Of a stretch of DNA of 64,000 bases, positions 60,601 to 64,000 are shown piece after piece (positions within the stretch are counted from its first letter, which is position 1; every line of letters starts with the position of its first letter). This DNA comes from Antedon bifida. Its lineage: Eukaryota; Echinodermata; Crinoidea; Comatulida; Antedonidae. The stretch lies in contig OY727099.1 of assembly GCA_963402885.1 (NCBI GenBank), forward strand, positions 5,568,001-5,632,000, written 5' to 3'. The notes under the pieces were generated by a model. The model did not search any database. It was not told the DNA's origin and saw nothing but the letters and a program-made list of their open reading frames with translations. Both the position numbers and the translations under genes were made by a program.

Positions 60601-63557
60601 TTGTCAACCCTGCATACGATAGTACTTCCATTCCAACGGCAGCATCTTCGTCTGTATTTGAAGTATCCTGAAATGATAACATTATTTATACAATGCATGC
60701 ATTTTACAAAGTGGATACTTTTCGATTGCCGGTGTGATCAAGCACTGTGTTGAATCTTGTATAATGCTGTCGGTTTGCGCCGAAATTGATCAGTTGATAA
60801 AATGGCAAACTCTACAACCGATCAGAACGATACAAAATGTATCAATCACTCCTTCGGAATTGCTTAGTTGTAATCGGTATGGGGGCACCAACCTGGCAGA
60901 CATAACAATCATGGTAAATAACGAACGAAGTCATACCTCTTTAGTTTGCATAAGAATCGCAAACGTTGTCAGGTGGTTACATTGACATTCTATTGGTTTA
61001 GTCTGAAAATCTTCTGATGTAGTTTCACAACCTTCTTTCGACCACGTGCTTAAACAAACAAGCAATACTTTTACTACATTATTTAACATTTGAAGTAACA
61101 ATATTATTATTTATTATTATTATTATTATTATTACTCCTAAACTCACTAATTATATTGTTGTTTCTGATTTGGTGTGACGCACAACACTTACATAGGGCT
61201 AACGGCTTCATCAATAAACGAACAGATTGGTTCCATATTTGTAAGTTCTGTTTCTTCACTTATCTAAACAAAAACAATATTATTGATCAGCCACAGAGGA
61301 TTTTCGTTGGTGCGTCAAACCAAGACAATAACATGACAATGAGTTCGCCTCGCCAATATAGGAACTCCTAACAGTCCTTTGATCTTATGTCTGGCTGCGA
61401 CAATTACCAACAGTACATACTGTACATGTTAAAGGGCGTGGAACTGATCATGTCGCAGCCATAGATAAACTCTTTGATCTCCGGAGCATCATGTTATTAG
61501 ATTGCCTTGGTCTAACTAATTAGGCCTATTTTCTATCATTGCACATAGTATTGTTTAATTTACAATGATATTCTGATATTAACATATATAATATTGAAAA
61601 AATTGATATACATAAATTGTTCGTAGGCCTATTTACCTTTAGTGTGGGAAAAACAAGTTTCACATTTGCATTTCTTGTATCATTTCGTCCATTAACATAA
61701 ATTGTTACAGATACAAGATCACTCACAACTTCAGAATTGGTAAGATCACTACTAAATCTGAAAAAACAAATAATTGTAAAATACAGATATCGATTGTCAA
61801 ATGACTGATAACAGGGATGATAGTGCGCACGTATGTAAATAGATTGTTTTTTAAGATGTTAATTTGTTTTAATAAATGGAGATATTAAAATGTAGTACCG
61901 CATATTTTTTACACCATGCTTGCGCTAAATTGAATACAAAGTATAAAGCTACGTTTCTTCTGATGGGGTGGGGGAGGGGAATGTGTTTATTTTGAAGAAA
62001 AAAAATGGAAATAACGGTAGATGTTACCATGAACTACTTCTTCTCTTTCACCAGTGACTATTTGGAATTATGAATAATTGGGTTGATTCTTATGTCGCCC
62101 TATATCACCAATGTATTGCAGAATCACCACTGTATTGCAGAATCACCACTGTATTGCAGAATCACCACTGTATTGCAGAATCATCACTGTATTTCAGAAT
62201 TACCACTGTATTGCAGAATCACCACTGTATTGCAGAATCATCACTGTATTGCAGAATCACCACTGTATTGCAGAATCACCACTGTGTTGCAGAATCACCA
62301 CTGTATTGCAGAATCACCACTGTATTGCAGAATCACCACTGTATTGCAGAGTCACCACTGTATTGCAGAATCATCACTGTGTTGCAGAATCACCACTGTG
62401 TTGCAGAATCACCACTGTGTTGCAGAATCACCACTGTGTTGCAGAATCATCACTGTGTTGCAGAATCACCACTGTGTTGCAGAATCATCACTGTATTGCA
62501 GAATCATCACTGTATCGCAAAATCATCACTGTATCGCAAAATCATCACTGTATCGCAGAATCACCACTGTATTGCAGAATCATCACTGTATTGCAGAATC
62601 ATCACTGTATTGCAGAATCATCACTGTGTTGCAGAATCACCACTGTATTGCAGAATCATCACTGTATTGCAAAATCATCACTGTATTGCAGAATCATCAC
62701 TGTATTGCAGAATCATCACTGTATTGCAGAATCACCACTGTGTTGCAGAATCATCACTGTATTGCAGAATCACCACTGTATTGCAGAATCACCACTGTGT
62801 TGCAGAATCACCACTGTATTGCAGAATCATCACTGTATTGCAGAATCATCACTGTATCGCAAAATCATCACTGTATCGCAGAATCACCACTGTATTGCAG
62901 AATCACCACTGTATTGCAGAATCATCACTGTATTGCAGAATCACCACTGTGTTGCAGAATCACCACTGTATTGCAGAATCATCACTGTATTGCAGAATCA
63001 TCACTGTATCGCAAAATCATCACTGTATTGCAGAATTACCACTTTATTGCAGAATCATCACTGTATTGCAGAATCATCACTGTATCGCAGAATCATCACT
63101 GTATCGCAGAATCATCACTGTGTTGCAGAATCATTGCCTACGATACTTGACGTATAATGCCACGTGGGGATACCGTACAGAGAATCGGGTGAATACTTAC
63201 GGTATTGACAAATTTACATATAGCAACTTGGCTGCAATTATTCCAATTGTTTCTAAGTAAACAAAAAAAATAAATCCTGTATAAACTGTTAACAACCTAG
63301 GTTGTTCTCTGGGTGAAGGACCAGGTTCTAATATTAGGGAAACAATTGGCCCACTATATTAAAACTCCAGTTTGGTTATTATATATTACATTAGGTTCGT
63401 TAGTTACTGAATTTAAAAATCGGCGATATAGGAACAATACAAACTAACTTACCATTCGTATCTTTTTCCGATTCGATTTCAAATGCAATTGCATTTTCTT
63501 CTCTTGTTATAGGAGTCAAATCAATCGTTGGACTTGATGACTTAATGAGTATACCCT
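57685..63557 (-). CDS. SRCR-type adhesion GPCR 3, 5'-partial
   Basis: Exons in view: 63557-63453, 63252-63201, 61757-61637, 61263-61193, 61048-60937, 60667-60552, 60408-60303, 59760-59543, 59414-59348, 58986-58889, 58312-58144, 57753-57685. All phases agree (1302 bp, 433 aa plus stop, after the first split codon). It is very close to receptor 2 from stalk to tail. [26 protein letters not shown]3-TM4 are almost identical to receptor 2; the tail ends SVDTSSE. Exon 63252-63201 is one codon longer than in receptor 2. SRCR exons are not seen up to 64000, so they are expected beyond the edge; their presence is inferred from the paralogues. Intron 61758-63200 holds the 19-bp satellite. Confidence 0.9.
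58405..58548. mobile_element. M1 MITE, full copy
   Basis: AAAGCTGTGTCTACACTATC to TTTGATAGTGTAAACAGAGC, in an intron of adhesion receptor 3. Confidence 0.8.
61381..61500. repeat. Inverted copy of the repeat at 41640-41800
   Basis: Shared blocks are listed under 41640-41800. In the intron between the exons ending at 61263 and 61637 of adhesion receptor 3. Confidence 0.6.
62112..63137. repeat. 19-bp satellite, 54 units without indels
   Basis: Unit TGTATTGCAGAATCACCAC, starting every 19 bp from 62112 to 63119. Variation is nearly all transitions (ATTG/GTTG/ATCG; CACCAC/CATCAC; CAG/CAA). Because 19 is not a multiple of 3 and the unit has no stop in any phase, all three plus frames are open for about 350 codons. 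These frames have no protein-like composition and are opposite to the host gene, so they are not called genes. Confidence 0.95.
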
Positions 63558-63787
63558 CTAATGTATAAACATGTTTAAAGTCAACATAATAATGTATAAG
63601 CGTATTTAGGATTTTTTTTTAAACAACAAACTTGAGATGTTACCTCATCAATTTTCCCTGCTCATACAGGAGTATGATGATTTGTTTGGATCTATAATAG
63701 CTCATTTTTTAAATGTAAAATATACAATTAAAACAAACATTGTCGAACTGTACACCATATGTTCGATAGTCTCGAATACTATTCTTA

Positions 63788-63842
63788 AGCTCTTTAACTC
63801 AAACTTTATGTGACAAAAATGATGTGCCTATAATGGTGTATC
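63788..63842. mobile_element. M1 MITE remnant
   Basis: AAGCTCTTTAACTCAAACTTTATGTGACAAA, then GATGTGCCTATAATGGTGT; the remaining half is absent. Confidence 0.45.
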
Positions 63843-64000
63843 CCCATACTCCGGTTTGGGTGCTAGCTTGGTGTTTTTGATTTTTTGTTCTCTTCCTTTT
63901 AGTTTCCCCTCTTTCTCTTTATTGTCGAGCGCATAGAGACATCGTTTATTTACGCTATATAAATATATTATGATTATTATTATAATGGACATGATGACGT

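Noticed and set aside
62070-63260. Three overlapping plus-strand open frames of 348-396 codons
   Set aside because: They are generated by a stop-free 19-bp satellite whose length is not a multiple of three. All frames encode the same periodic peptide, and the array sits in an intron of a minus-strand gene.
1-64000. CRISPR array, operon or prokaryotic defence system
   Set aside because: The window is eukaryotic: spliced genes, LINE/SINE debris. Its tandem arrays have no spacer structure.

Overview
The window is AT-rich animal nuclear DNA. Genes are split by many short introns with GT-AG (a few GC-AG) boundaries, and there is dense transposon debris, SINE-like repeats and satellites. Its proteins (a caprin, SRCR-bearing adhesion receptors, a locally expanded rhodopsin-like receptor family) fit a marine invertebrate deuterostome, plausibly an echinoderm. 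That assignment is inference from gene content; no species-diagnostic sequence was recognised. Every gene I could assemble is on the minus strand.

Layout, low to high coordinate. (1) 1-4.2 kb: exons of a secreted CAP-superfamily protein, its 3' end beyond the window and one internal exon not found. (2) 4.2-9.3 kb: non-coding, with repeats and probably the caprin 3' UTR. (3) 9.3-17.5 kb: a complete 15-exon caprin-1-like gene (731 aa) with the caprin N-terminal homology region, a G3BP-binding-type segment and an RGG/RG-rich C-terminus; all junction phases agree. (4) 18.9-36.7 kb: a tandem family of class A (rhodopsin-like) GPCRs: two intact (A, B) and four broken (C, D, E, F). B and D lie in a local segmental duplication, and D is interrupted by a 1.44-kb element with inverted ends. 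(5) 37.0-64.0 kb: three tandem adhesion-type GPCR genes. Two carry two SRCR domains each, then a stalk, a GPS site and seven membrane segments. The third runs off the right edge before its SRCR exons.

Between and inside the genes are at least ten copies of one ~140-bp inverted-repeat element, several other MITE or foldback families, a tRNA-derived SINE, LINE reverse-transcriptase fragments, a Penelope-like fragment with a hammerhead-ribozyme-like motif, a 42-bp x16 satellite and a 19-bp x54 satellite. The 19-bp array makes long but spurious reading frames in three frames.

Functionally the window is two neighbouring receptor families undergoing duplication and decay, next to one conserved RNA-granule gene. 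The SRCR adhesion-receptor trio is the most unusual content. Its extracellular exons are phase-symmetrical, so domains can be gained or lost without shifting frame, and gene 2 appears to lack one linker exon that gene 1 has.
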